A stretch of DNA of 64,000 nucleotides from NORP240 sp965222175 (GTDB lineage: Bacteria; Pseudomonadota; Gammaproteobacteria; Pseudomonadales; Pseudohongiellaceae): assembly GCA_965222175.1 (NCBI GenBank), contig OZ244938.1, positions 2,852,001 to 2,916,000 on the forward strand, written 5' to 3'. The notes beneath the pieces are model-generated. The model ran no database searches, had not been told where the DNA came from, and saw only the letters and a program-made list of their open reading frames with translations. How positions within the stretch are numbered: the stretch's first letter is position 1; the number at the start of each line of letters is the position of its first letter. A program made the translations under genes and the position numbers. Positions 32,938-41,464 of the stretch are shown piece after piece.

Positions 32938-34641
32938 GTGACCGTGTCGGCAGTCACAGGCCTGGCCAGTTGCCTGGTGCAGAAGAAGATACTGTCAGAG
33001 TCTGCGGCGGCGGATCTGGCCACAACAGCCCGGGAAACCCGGACAACTTTCATCAACGCCTGTATCTGCAGTCGCCTGATCGATCACAGAGTCCTTGCAA
33101 GTGTCATTGGCCGGATTTTCGGCTTGCCGGTAATGGACCTTGAACGGTGCCGTCCAATGATGGACCTGAACGATCTCGTTGCACCACAAATACAACGGTC
33201 CGGGAACGTTATCCCATTGAGCATCCGCGGCAATCGGCTGGTGCTGGCGGTATCCGATCCCAGCCAGATGCACACTATCAGAGAGATTGAATTTCATTCG
33301 GGCAAGCATGCCGACCTGGTTATATCTCCCCATGATCAGCTGAACAAAGTGCTGGAGTCGAAGTCCCGGAAGCAGAACCCGGACAGCCGGTTAACAGAAA
33401 CTGCCGTTAAACCGGGCCTGGAGCCACTGGTTCAGTCTGCCGAGCCGAAAATTCGCGCCGATCTGGAGGGCATCAATGACGCCCCGGTGATTCGTGCAGT
33501 AAACCAGATATTGCAGGAAGCAGTGAGACTCAATGCCTCGGATATTCACGTCGAACCTTATGAAAAGCTTTTCAGGATCCGAATTCGGGTTGACGGGGTG
33601 TTGCGTGAACTGACTTCGCCACCGATTCGTGCCGCCCGGCGCCTGATCTCGCGTCTCAAGATCCTGGCCAGTCTGGATATCTCGGAACGACGATTACCCC
33701 AGGACGGGAGAATTAAATTAACCAGTCCTGAAGGCGGTGCCGTCAACACCATGGATTTTCGAGTCAGTACTCTGCCCACGTTGTGGGGCGAGAAGCTGGT
33801 ACTGCGGGTAATGGACCCCGCCCGCACCTGCGTTCCATTTGAACAGCTGGGCCTGGACAGGCTGCAGTCCACAGGCGTGAAGAATGCCCTGGCCCGCCCC
33901 CAGGGACTGATCCTTGTTACCGGCCCTACCGGCAGTGGCAAAACCGTGACCCTGTACAGCGCGCTCGCCAGGCTCAACAGTGACAGTCGGAATATTTCTA
34001 CGGCCGAAGACCCTGTTGAACTGACTGTCCCTGGTATCAACCAGGTACAGATCAGGCCCGCTATCGGACTGGATTTCGCCACGGTTCTGCGGGCCTTTCT
34101 TCGCCAGGATCCTGACGTGGTGATGGTTGGTGAAATCCGTGACGCGGAAACCGCCGGGATTGCCGTCAAGGCGGCCCAAACCGGTCATCTGGTGCTGTCG
34201 ACACTGCACACCAATGACGCCGCGCAGACCATCGCTCGGCTGCTGAACATGGGCATCGAACCGTACAACCTTGCTGCGTCGTTGTCACTTGTGATTGCCC
34301 AGCGACTGGCTCGAAAACTGTGCAAATATTGTAGAAAAAAGGCCCCGCTTCCCGCGGGGTCAAGATTGCTCGCCGGACTCGAAAACAGTCTGCCAACCGG
34401 ATCACAGATTTATCAGGCAACTGGATGCGATCGTTGCCACGGAGGGTATGCAGGCAGAATCGGGATATATGAAGTAGTTCCCATTTCCGAACCCCTGTCC
34501 CGTACTATCATTGCCGGTGGAAACTCCATGGACATTGCTGACGCAGCCCGCAAGGCCGGACATTCAAGCCTCAGGCAATCAGCGCTAACCAGGATGACCG
34601 AAGGGCTGACCAGCCTGGAGGAAGTCACCAGGGTTACATAG
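32938..34641 (+). CDS. pilB: Type IV pilus extension ATPase PilB
   Basis: A 567-residue cytoplasmic hexameric ATPase that powers pilin polymerisation. The N-terminal MshEN/PilB-N region (residues 1-150) is followed by the ATPase core. This has Walker A GPTGSGKT (near 330), the Asp box (ISTAEDPVEL), the degenerate Walker B (DVVMVGEIRDAETA) and the His box (HLVLSTLHTNDAA). Four cysteines in CKYC and CDRC mark the zinc knuckle found in PilB but not in PilT. Start is GTG 32938 after GAGG. It opens the pilB-pilC-pilD series, each gene on the plus strand. Confidence 0.97.
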   Translation: MTVSAVTGLASCLVQKKILSESAAADLATTARETRTTFINACICSRLIDHRVLASVIGRIFGLPVMDLERCRPMMDLNDLVAPQIQRSGNVIPLSIRGNRLVLAVSDPSQMHTIREIEFHSGKHADLVISPHDQLNKVLESKSRKQNPDSRLTETAVKPGLEPLVQSAEPKIRADLEGINDAPVIRAVNQILQEAVRLNASDIHVEPYEKLFRIRIRVDGVLRELTSPPIRAARRLISRLKILASLDISERRLPQDGRIKLTSPEGGAVNTMDFRVSTLPTLWGEKLVLRVMDPARTCVPFEQLGLDRLQSTGVKNALARPQGLILVTGPTGSGKTVTLYSALARLNSDSRNISTAEDPVELTVPGINQVQIRPAIGLDFATVLRAFLRQDPDVVMVGEIRDAETAGIAVKAAQTGHLVLSTLHTNDAAQTIARLLNMGIEPYNLAASLSLVIAQRLARKLCKYCRKKAPLPAGSRLLAGLENSLPTGSQIYQATGCDRCHGGYAGRIGIYEVVPISEPLSRTIIAGGNSMDIADAARKAGHSSLRQSALTRMTEGLTSLEEVTRVT

Positions 34642-34748
34642 GAATAGATCAACACGTCAATTCGTCTAAAGGACGATATTGAAACAGTCGGACTTGGGGC
34701 AAGGGATAGGCCCGAAAGCCCGGCAAAATTACAGTCTCGAGGTATCCC

Positions 34749-35966
34749 ATGGCAACAGAAGCCGTACAACCGATTTATGTTTGGAATGGCACCGACAAGC
34801 ATGGCAACAAGACCACTGGTGAAATTCCCGGTTCCAGCCAGGCACTGGTGAAAGCCCAGTTACGCAAGCAGGGAATTATTGCCACTCGGGTTAAACGCAA
34901 GCCCAAGGCCCTGTTCGGTAGAAGAAAACAGAAGATCAAGCCCATGGATGTTGCAGTGTTCACGCGGCAATTGGCTACCATGATGAAAGCCGGCATACCG
35001 CTGGTACAGGCTTTCGAGATCGTCGGTGACAGCCTGGAAAACGCTTCAATGCGGGAACTGGTGTACAAGATTCGGGACGACGTTGCCGGGGGCAGCAATT
35101 TCGCCGACAGTATCCGCAAACACCCGCGCTATTTCGATGACCTGTTCTGCAACCTGATCGAATCCGGTGAACAGTCCGGTGCGCTGGAAACCATGCTGGA
35201 ACGACTGGCAACCTACAAGGAAAAATCCGAAGCCCTGAAAGCCAAGATCAAGAAGGCGATGAATTACCCCATCGCCGTCGTGCTCGTGGCGATCATCGTG
35301 ACCGGAATTCTGTTGGTCAAGGTGGTGCCCCAGTTCGCCGAGACCTTTTCCAGTTTCGGCGCTGATTTACCGGCTTTTACGCTCTTTGTGCTGGGCCTGT
35401 CTGACCTGGCTATCGCCCACTGGTGGAAAATGCTAATCGGATTTATCTTTCTCGGCTTCCTTTACAAGGAGGCAATGATACGGTCGAAGAAATTTCGGGA
35501 GGTGGTTGAAAAAACTTCGCTGAAGCTGCCGATTATCGGACCGATTATGAACAATTCCTGCTATGCACGGTTCACCAGGACGCTCTCCACGACCTTTGCC
35601 GCCGGCGTACCGCTGGTGGACGCCCTGGAATCGGTGGCAGGTGCAGCCGGCAACGTCGTCTACTACAAGGCAACCAGGCGAATAAGGGACGATGTGTCCA
35701 CAGGTCAACAATTGGCGTTCTCCATCAGAAATACCAGGTTGTTTCCCATTATGGTTACCCAAATGGTCGGTATCGGTGAAGAGTCTGGCTCATTGGACGA
35801 TATGCTCGATAAGTGCGCCACTTATTACGAGGCCGAAGTCGACAATGCCGTCAGCGGCTTAACCTCGTTGATGGAGCCGATCATCATGTCGGTGCTGGGT
35901 GTCCTGATCGGTGGCCTGATGATTGCCATGTACCTGCCCATCTTCCAGCTTGGCCAGGTGGTTTAA
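34749..35966 (+). CDS. pilC: Type IV pilus inner-membrane platform protein PilC
   Basis: A 405-residue inner-membrane protein on which PilB acts to extract or insert pilins. It has the repeated GspF/PilC domain: an N-terminal copy (VAVFTRQLATMMKAGIPLVQAFEIVGDS) and a C-terminal copy (CYARFTRTLSTTFAAGVPLVDALESVAG). Each is followed by a membrane segment, and the protein ends in IIMSVLGVLIGGLMIAMYLPIFQLGQVV. Length is standard. It lies 107 bases after pilB; pilD follows after a 156-base gap occupied by a small inverted-repeat element. Confidence 0.97.
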   Translation: MATEAVQPIYVWNGTDKHGNKTTGEIPGSSQALVKAQLRKQGIIATRVKRKPKALFGRRKQKIKPMDVAVFTRQLATMMKAGIPLVQAFEIVGDSLENASMRELVYKIRDDVAGGSNFADSIRKHPRYFDDLFCNLIESGEQSGALETMLERLATYKEKSEALKAKIKKAMNYPIAVVLVAIIVTGILLVKVVPQFAETFSSFGADLPAFTLFVLGLSDLAIAHWWKMLIGFIFLGFLYKEAMIRSKKFREVVEKTSLKLPIIGPIMNNSCYARFTRTLSTTFAAGVPLVDALESVAGAAGNVVYYKATRRIRDDVSTGQQLAFSIRNTRLFPIMVTQMVGIGEESGSLDDMLDKCATYYEAEVDNAVSGLTSLMEPIIMSVLGVLIGGLMIAMYLPIFQLGQVV

Positions 35967-35975
35967 TTCGACACC

Positions 35976-36118
35976 TGAGGAACCTCTGATCAATACTGTG
36001 CGTATTCTTCGCGCGTCTGTCGCCAGCTGTGGCCCGGTGCCGTGGCCCGGCACATGCGACAGCCATGCCACGGTACGCATCTGTTCTATCCGCAGGGCCT
36101 TTCAGCAGAGGTTGCTCA
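35976..36118. mobile_element. Possible second small inverted-repeat element, between pilC and pilD
   Basis: TGAGGAACCTCTG (35976-35988) and CAGAGGTTGCTCA (36106-36118) are inverted copies with one mismatch, 143 bp end to end. The outer word GAACCTCTG is shared with the element at 27197-27352, but the interiors are unlike. The right end stops four bases before the pilD start codon, so it forms the translation-initiation region of pilD. No target duplication is seen. It could also be two chance ends. Confidence 0.55.
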
Positions 36119-36122
36119 AGCC

Positions 36123-37025
36123 ATGACCCTATTCGAGCTACTTGCCAGCAGCACACCACTGCTGGTGGCATCCTGCCTGATACTCGGTCTGCTGGTGGGC
36201 AGCTTTCTCAATGTAGTGGTTTACCGTGTTCCCATTATGCTGCTGCGGGAATGGACTGCACAGTGCCGGGAGATGCTGGAACAGGATGACGGCACAAAAC
36301 CCGTTGTCGAGGATCCCGCCGCCGTGCATGCAACATTCAACCTGCTCAAGCCGGATTCCCATTGTCCTGCCTGTAACCACAAGATTACTGCCCTGGAAAA
36401 TATCCCCATACTCAGCTATCTGGTTCTGGGAGGAAAGTGTTCCGCGTGTAAATCCCCTATTTCAATGCGCTATCCCGGCGTTGAGCTGACCACCGGGCTG
36501 ATGACTGCACTGGTAGGGTGGAGCTTTGGCGCCACGACACTGACGCTTGCCCTGTTTCTGTTTACCTGGGCGTTGATCGCCCTGACGCTTATCGACTACG
36601 ATGAGCAATTGTTACCCGACAACATCACCCTCCCCCTGCTTTGGGCCGGTCTGCTGGTCAATACACTGGATCTGGGCCTGGGTGTTTCGCTGCGGGATGC
36701 GGTTATTGGCGCCATGGCCGGATATGTCTCACTGTGGTGCTTCTTCTGGACCTTCAAACTGGCCACCGGAAAGGAGGGCATGGGTTACGGGGATTTCAAA
36801 CTCCTTGCTGCACTGGGTGCGTGGCTCGGCTGGCAGAGCCTGTTGCCCGTCATCATCCTGTCCTCCGTGGTGGGTGCACTGTTCGGTTTTGCCAATATCC
36901 TGTTTCTCAAGAGGGATAAGTCGGCACCTATGCCATTCGGTCCGTTTCTCGCCAGCGCCGGTTTTGTCATGCTGATTTTCGGACCACAGATTATCGCCTT
37001 CTACCGGCAGACCTTCGCGATTTGA
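36123..37025 (+). CDS. pilD: Type IV prepilin leader peptidase / N-methyltransferase PilD
   Basis: A 300-residue inner-membrane aspartic protease that cuts prepilin leaders and methylates the new N-terminal Phe. The methylase-associated cysteine pairs are present (CPACNHK and CSACKSPIS), then LTLIDYDEQLLPDNITLPLLWAG and EGMGYGDFKLLAALGAWLG, which carry the two catalytic aspartates of the family. About eight membrane segments are visible. Start ATG 36123 gives the conserved MTLFELL N-terminus; readings extending upstream run into the inverted-repeat element and are rejected. Its substrates here are the two PilA proteins. Confidence 0.97.
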   Translation: MTLFELLASSTPLLVASCLILGLLVGSFLNVVVYRVPIMLLREWTAQCREMLEQDDGTKPVVEDPAAVHATFNLLKPDSHCPACNHKITALENIPILSYLVLGGKCSACKSPISMRYPGVELTTGLMTALVGWSFGATTLTLALFLFTWALIALTLIDYDEQLLPDNITLPLLWAGLLVNTLDLGLGVSLRDAVIGAMAGYVSLWCFFWTFKLATGKEGMGYGDFKLLAALGAWLGWQSLLPVIILSSVVGALFGFANILFLKRDKSAPMPFGPFLASAGFVMLIFGPQIIAFYRQTFAI

Positions 37026-37074
37026 CTCTGTTAGCATAGTCACTTTTCGCGGGTTGCTGTCGACAGACCTTGCA

Positions 37075-37707
37075 ATGGAAACCATGTTGATCATCGGCCT
37101 GACAGGAGGTATTGGCAGCGGCAAATCCACGGTCGCCGGGCTGTTTCGCAGCAAGGGTATAGAGATCATCGATGCAGACCTGGTTGCCAGGGAAGTAGTT
37201 GACCCCGGTGAGCCTGCCCTGGATCAGATCGCTGCCTATTTTGGCGACTCTGTACTCGATCAACAAGGCGCGTTGCGTCGTGGTGAGCTACGCAAGAGGG
37301 TGTTTGCGGATTCATCAGCTCGAGTCTGGCTTGAACAACTGCTGCATCCACTTATCGAGCAACGCATCAGGCAGCAGCTTGCCGCCTGTCAGTCAGATTA
37401 CTGCATCCTGATGTCGCCACTCCTGCTGGAAACGAATCATCGGGAACTGGTTGATCGGGTACTCGTAGTGGACGTCAGCCGCGAAACGCAACTGCAACGA
37501 ACCCTGCAGCGTGACACCAGTTCCCGGGAAACTATCGAGGCAATCATCAATGTCCAACTCTCTCGACATGATCGCATCGAGCTCGCCGATGACGTTATCG
37601 AAAACGACGGAAAAGTCTCGGACCTTGCGCATCAGGTTGACAGACTGCATGATAGCTACCTTCGGATGGCAGCAGCCAGCAGTGATAGTGACACCGGGAG
37701 GAAGTGA
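37075..37707 (+). CDS. coaE: Dephospho-CoA kinase
   Basis: A 210-residue cytoplasmic kinase that phosphorylates dephospho-CoA in the last step of CoA synthesis. Seen: P-loop IGLTGGIGSGKSTVAGLF, DADLVAREVV, RLFADSSAR-like RVFADSSARVWLEQLLHPLI, and the C-terminal helices IELADDVIENDG. The usual start is MLIIGLTGG; ATG 37075 adds three residues and ATG 37084 would match exactly. Neither has a strong ribosome binding site; a TTG at 37054 is also in frame. It follows pilD, as in many gammaproteobacteria, and overlaps the first possible yacG start by four bases. Confidence 0.95.
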   Translation: METMLIIGLTGGIGSGKSTVAGLFRSKGIEIIDADLVAREVVDPGEPALDQIAAYFGDSVLDQQGALRRGELRKRVFADSSARVWLEQLLHPLIEQRIRQQLAACQSDYCILMSPLLLETNHRELVDRVLVVDVSRETQLQRTLQRDTSSRETIEAIINVQLSRHDRIELADDVIENDGKVSDLAHQVDRLHDSYLRMAAASSDSDTGRK

Positions 37708-37709
37708 TC

Positions 37710-37919
37710 ATGAGTTCATCCCTGACAGTAAATTGTCCGACGTGCCTCAAGCAGGTCCCATGGACCGCTGACAACGCGCATCGACCATTCTGCTCAGAGC
37801 GTTGCAAACTGCTGGACCTGGGCGACTGGGCCGCAGAAAGATTTGCCATTCCCGGCGAACCAGTGTCGCCCCACGATGAACAAGGCGAAGTTTCAGGTCA
37901 GGAACACTACCTGGATTGA
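37710..37919 (+). CDS. yacG: DNA gyrase inhibitor YacG
   Basis: A 69-residue zinc protein that binds GyrB and inhibits gyrase in E. coli. The four cysteine ligands are in CPTCLKQV and FCSERCKLLDLGDWA, the family signature. ATG 37710 is used; a GTG two codons earlier (37704) overlaps the coaE stop, which points to translational coupling. Function in vivo is still unclear for the family. Confidence 0.95.
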   Translation: MSSSLTVNCPTCLKQVPWTADNAHRPFCSERCKLLDLGDWAAERFAIPGEPVSPHDEQGEVSGQEHYLD

Positions 37920-38049
37920 AATAACCGTCAGGGATCCCCGGTTCCGCCGCGTCGCGGCTGACCCTGGCCAGCCGCGACGTACACTGGGAATAACATTCCC
38001 TGCAGATGGGAACGCCTCCCACGACCTTCAGCTGAACCAACTCACGACA

Positions 38050-40050
38050 TCAGAAAATTGGCGTGGCGTCGATATCCGGCATCGGCATCCAGTACATCTT
38101 GCCGTTGGGCGAATCCAATTCATTCCGGATAAACACCAGGATAAGATCACCGTCCCTTGAAAGGCGAAGTTTTCTGACCTCTTCACCCGCAGCGAGACCC
38201 AGGTCGTAAGTATCCAGTAACAGATGGGTCACCACGTCAAAGAAGAACAGCTGGCTGCCATCTGTTGCGATCAACAGGTCTCCCTCGGCGCTGAATGTCG
38301 CGCTCAGCGGTGAAGCACCCAGGTACCACTCGCCGTCCGGATTGTGATAATCCAATGGATCCAGATCGTGGATGGCAAACGGTGTCAGGGTTTCATTATT
38401 GCCATTCGGGCAGGCATAGGCGAGGCGGTTTCCATCGGGAGACACCGCGAAGTCGGTGCAGCCACTGCCTACCGGGATGTCAGTCCCGTCGACGAAACTG
38501 AACTCATTGGTTTCCGGAAAGAAATTGAATGTCGCCAGGTTTGACTCGGTTGTTAAAAACACCCGCTGGTATACCCGGTCGTAGGCCACCCTGACCGGTG
38601 CATCCAGCGCCAGGCTGGGTACCACTGGATCGGCGCTGCTGTTGAGTATACCCAGCCACAGTCCGTTCGGAGCCGGAGACTCTCCCTGGGAACGGTCATG
38701 GAGCAGTGTAAACAGATTGCCATTTTCGCCCAGGACGATGTCAATCGGTGAATATTGACGCTCTGCCTCGGTTATTCGGTTGTAGCTGACAATTCCAGTA
38801 TTGAGATCAAGCTTGTACAGTCTTTCAGTTTCAGGATGGGTGGAAAAGTAAACCAGTCCGTTGACATCATCCAGGGTCATCTGATCGGGTTGGGTATTGA
38901 AAAAATAGCTACCGCCCAATTCACCGGTAATTACATTACGTTCCACCAGTCTGTTGGTCGAGGAATCACCCACCAGTACCCAGCCGTGGCACAACGGAAT
39001 GAAATCCTGGCTTGGTTCGATGACCGCTGCACCTCCCAGGCTGGAAACCGTATTCAGGGGCGGAGTCGGAGGCGTGGGTGAAATGGAAACCAGGCGAAAA
39101 ACCACCTGTGGCGCCTCTTGAACCAGTTCCAGCAGCATATCCACCTGGTCTCCCTGAAAGCTCAATCCAGGTATGTTGAGCAGTCCTGTAGAGTAGGAAA
39201 ACGTGGCAGGATCGCCGCTGGTTTCCGGAATCGACGGTGGTGAAAATGCATTACAGTCCAGCAACTCAGTACCGGACAAGGGACCTGACGAACCACTCGT
39301 GATCTGGTCTATATTTGCGGCCACCAGGGTAAACGCGCCACTGTCCAGATCAGTCAGTACGAATTCAGCATCGACAATTCCCAGTTCCGGCACGCTGATG
39401 CCTGGGACTGTCAAACGGAATCCATCAAACACTGACGCGTCCATACCACTGGTTGGCGCATTTCCCGCGGTAAATTCAAGCCTGGCGTTTTCCGTATTCA
39501 ACCTGGCACCCTTGAAGGCCGGAAACGTCTGGTCCGGAATATCCTCGGGAGCCCACGAAGCAATGATACGGAAGCCGGCATATTGACTGCTTTGCAGGAT
39601 GGCATTGGTGGCACCGGTCACATCGACAACTATTTCAGTGATTCCTGCAGCTTCCAGCGTCTCAACCGGGACAGAAAAGCCGGCGGTGTAGTCAAACAGA
39701 TCGATACGGCCATCGTCAGCGAAGGCATAGATCTCAAGGGGGATGCTTCCCTGCAATGGGTAATAGTCCGCGATGGGCAGATGGAGAGTCGCCTGGGCGA
39801 CACTGGCGGTGGCACCCAGGTCGAAGGATAGCCCGACGGCATCAATGTATTCTTTGCTGGTTACTGCATACCCCCCGCTGCTGAGATAAGTCGCTCTGGA
39901 AAAAATTCCCGGTTCTTCATCAAGTTCCTTGTTGACCATAACGGCATCGTCTACCAGCGTTGCATTTTCTGCGAACACCGGAACCGTGTGAAGCAGCGCA
40001 ATGATGCCAATCGTTATTGGTCCAAAAAGTCCTGTGCTGTGCTTATGCAT
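38050..40050 (-). CDS. Large secreted protein of unknown function with propeller-like C-terminal half
   Basis: A 666-residue protein with a signal peptide (MHKHSTGLFGPITIGIIALL, then HTVPVFA before ENATLVDD). The N-terminal half (residues about 25-350) is beta-rich, rich in Asp, Thr and Ser, and may be a carbohydrate- or adhesion-type domain. The C-terminal half (about 365-660) repeats short blade-like units such as GWVLVGDSSTNRLVERNVITGEL, GLVYFSTHPETERLYKLDLNTG and DFAVSPDGNRLAYA, a YVTN/WD-like beta-propeller. Two cysteines lie around residues 300 and 390. ATG 40050 is chosen because a start 27 codons upstream would bury the signal peptide. It separates yacG from the Nudix gene, which are often neighbours. 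Confidence 0.75.
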   Translation of the reverse strand: MHKHSTGLFGPITIGIIALLHTVPVFAENATLVDDAVMVNKELDEEPGIFSRATYLSSGGYAVTSKEYIDAVGLSFDLGATASVAQATLHLPIADYYPLQGSIPLEIYAFADDGRIDLFDYTAGFSVPVETLEAAGITEIVVDVTGATNAILQSSQYAGFRIIASWAPEDIPDQTFPAFKGARLNTENARLEFTAGNAPTSGMDASVFDGFRLTVPGISVPELGIVDAEFVLTDLDSGAFTLVAANIDQITSGSSGPLSGTELLDCNAFSPPSIPETSGDPATFSYSTGLLNIPGLSFQGDQVDMLLELVQEAPQVVFRLVSISPTPPTPPLNTVSSLGGAAVIEPSQDFIPLCHGWVLVGDSSTNRLVERNVITGELGGSYFFNTQPDQMTLDDVNGLVYFSTHPETERLYKLDLNTGIVSYNRITEAERQYSPIDIVLGENGNLFTLLHDRSQGESPAPNGLWLGILNSSADPVVPSLALDAPVRVAYDRVYQRVFLTTESNLATFNFFPETNEFSFVDGTDIPVGSGCTDFAVSPDGNRLAYACPNGNNETLTPFAIHDLDPLDYHNPDGEWYLGASPLSATFSAEGDLLIATDGSQLFFFDVVTHLLLDTYDLGLAAGEEVRKLRLSRDGDLILVFIRNELDSPNGKMYWMPMPDIDATPIF

Positions 40051-40497
40051 AAAGAGTTCCCTTACCGTCAGCCGGGCCTTGCAAGTGACGTCCGAGAACG
40101 GCGGGACCGTTTTCGATAGTCGCTTCTTCATTTATTGACTGAAACCGGGGAGTTCCCGGCAGACAGCCAGACATGACTCAAGATTATGCTATTTATTCCA
40201 CTAATTTCAAAGAGTTACATGGCGATTAACAGTGACCTGCATCACATAACTCGCGTAAATTTCAGCCAATTCGTCCTGCCCACGCAGCACGGAGAGCCTG
40301 GCCAAACCATCCCTCTACATTGCTGTATCCGCTAAGCAGTGGAAATCTTTATCGGAGAAGACGTGAAGGCGGCAATCGCGGAAGGTACAGGACCGGTGTG
40401 AAACCCTGCTGGCGACCCTGCATCGGTCATTGGCCCGGGTGGCGCAGCGGCTGTGACAGGATCCGCTACCGGCGGCCAGCGTGATGTGAACTGTCTG
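40051..40497. other. 447-bp region upstream of the secreted protein
   Basis: No gene is supported. It is the upstream region of the minus-strand secreted-protein gene and the downstream side of the Nudix gene. It holds a 19-base word, TCCGCTAAGCAGTGGAAAT (40328-40346), nearly shared with 6508-6526. A short stretch at 40380-40440 loosely recalls a cobalamin riboswitch core but lacks its conserved boxes. Confidence 0.5.
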
Positions 40498-41439
40498 TTA
40501 CCAGAACGCGCCGTGAGCGGCTATCCCATGGGCACCAGCCCTATAGGCATCGGCCAGGTCTGACTCCGTCAGTCCACCCTGAGCATACACTGGAATACTG
40601 AACTGCAGCGACAGCTGACGAAATCTCCCCCAGCCCAGGACCGGTGTTTCAGGATGGCCGGTAGTCACTTTTACCGGCGCAAGTACGACAAAATCCGCTC
40701 CCAGGGATTCTGCCCTGGCGAGTTCCTCCTCGCTGTGGCATGTCGCACTGAACAGTTGCGATGAAGTTACAGGACGATGGTCCAACTGCATCAGCCCATG
40801 GGCGTCCACGTGCAGTCCGTGGGCGGAAACCCGGCTGATCATGTCCGGCGTGCCATTGACAAGCAGCAGGGCATCCCGCTGCCGACAGAGTGCCATGGCA
40901 TCATTCACCCAGCAGCTGGTGTCGTCAGCTGCCAGACCCGGCTGATGGAACTGCACCAGCTTGCAGCCGCACGCCAATGCAGATTCCAGACGTTTGCGGA
41001 ACTCTTCCCTGCCTGCACATTCTCCGGTAATTACCATCCTGGGTGGCAGCTTGAGTAACTTGACTATTTCCCGGTTGGCTGCCGGAAAGGAATCCGCCGA
41101 CAGCTGATGCACCGGAGCCCACACAACCGGCTGGTCTTCCAGCCCTGCAGGGTCGCCCTGAAAGCTGTCGACACGCCAGGTGTCCAGCAGCACTGCCTTG
41201 TCGCCGTAGTGATGGAGGATTTTCTTAAGGGGCACACAGGCGGATTTCTGGATGTGGATGCCCAGTTCTTCACGCAGTTCCCGCTGCAAGGCCGTCAGCA
41301 CGGATTCACCGGCTTCCAGTTTGCCTCCCGGGAATTCCCACAAACCGCCCTGGTGAACAGCTGGTGGTCTCCGTGCGATCAGGACCCGGCCATCTGCATC
41401 ACCTATCACGCCCACAGCAACATGAACATAGTTGATCAT
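40498..41439 (-). CDS. mutT: Nudix (MutT) hydrolase fused to a TenI/ThiE-like domain
   Basis: A 313-residue fusion common next to secA/argJ in gammaproteobacteria. Residues 1-130 are a Nudix domain with the box GGKLEAGESVLTALQRELREELGI, which fits GX5EX7REUXEEXGU and predicts 8-oxo-dGTP sanitising. Residues about 135-313 form a thiamine-phosphate-synthase-like barrel (HVDAHGLMQL, FSATCHSEEELARAESLGADFVVLAPV, VYAQGGLTESDLADAYRAGAHGIA). The phosphate-binding glycines are only partly kept, so thiamine synthesis is doubtful and the role of this half is unknown. The start is ATG 41439; a GTG precedes it by one codon. It lies 25 bases downstream of argJ. Confidence 0.9.
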   Translation of the reverse strand: MINYVHVAVGVIGDADGRVLIARRPPAVHQGGLWEFPGGKLEAGESVLTALQRELREELGIHIQKSACVPLKKILHHYGDKAVLLDTWRVDSFQGDPAGLEDQPVVWAPVHQLSADSFPAANREIVKLLKLPPRMVITGECAGREEFRKRLESALACGCKLVQFHQPGLAADDTSCWVNDAMALCRQRDALLLVNGTPDMISRVSAHGLHVDAHGLMQLDHRPVTSSQLFSATCHSEEELARAESLGADFVVLAPVKVTTGHPETPVLGWGRFRQLSLQFSIPVYAQGGLTESDLADAYRAGAHGIAAHGAFW

Positions 41440-41464
41440 CACCGTTACCGTGGACAGGTCAGGC

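Noticed and set aside
40380..40460. Cobalamin-riboswitch-like stretch (GGTGTGAAACC ... CGGT)
   Set aside because: The surrounding conserved boxes (GCCACTG, AGCCAGGAGACCTGCC) are absent and no plus-strand gene follows.
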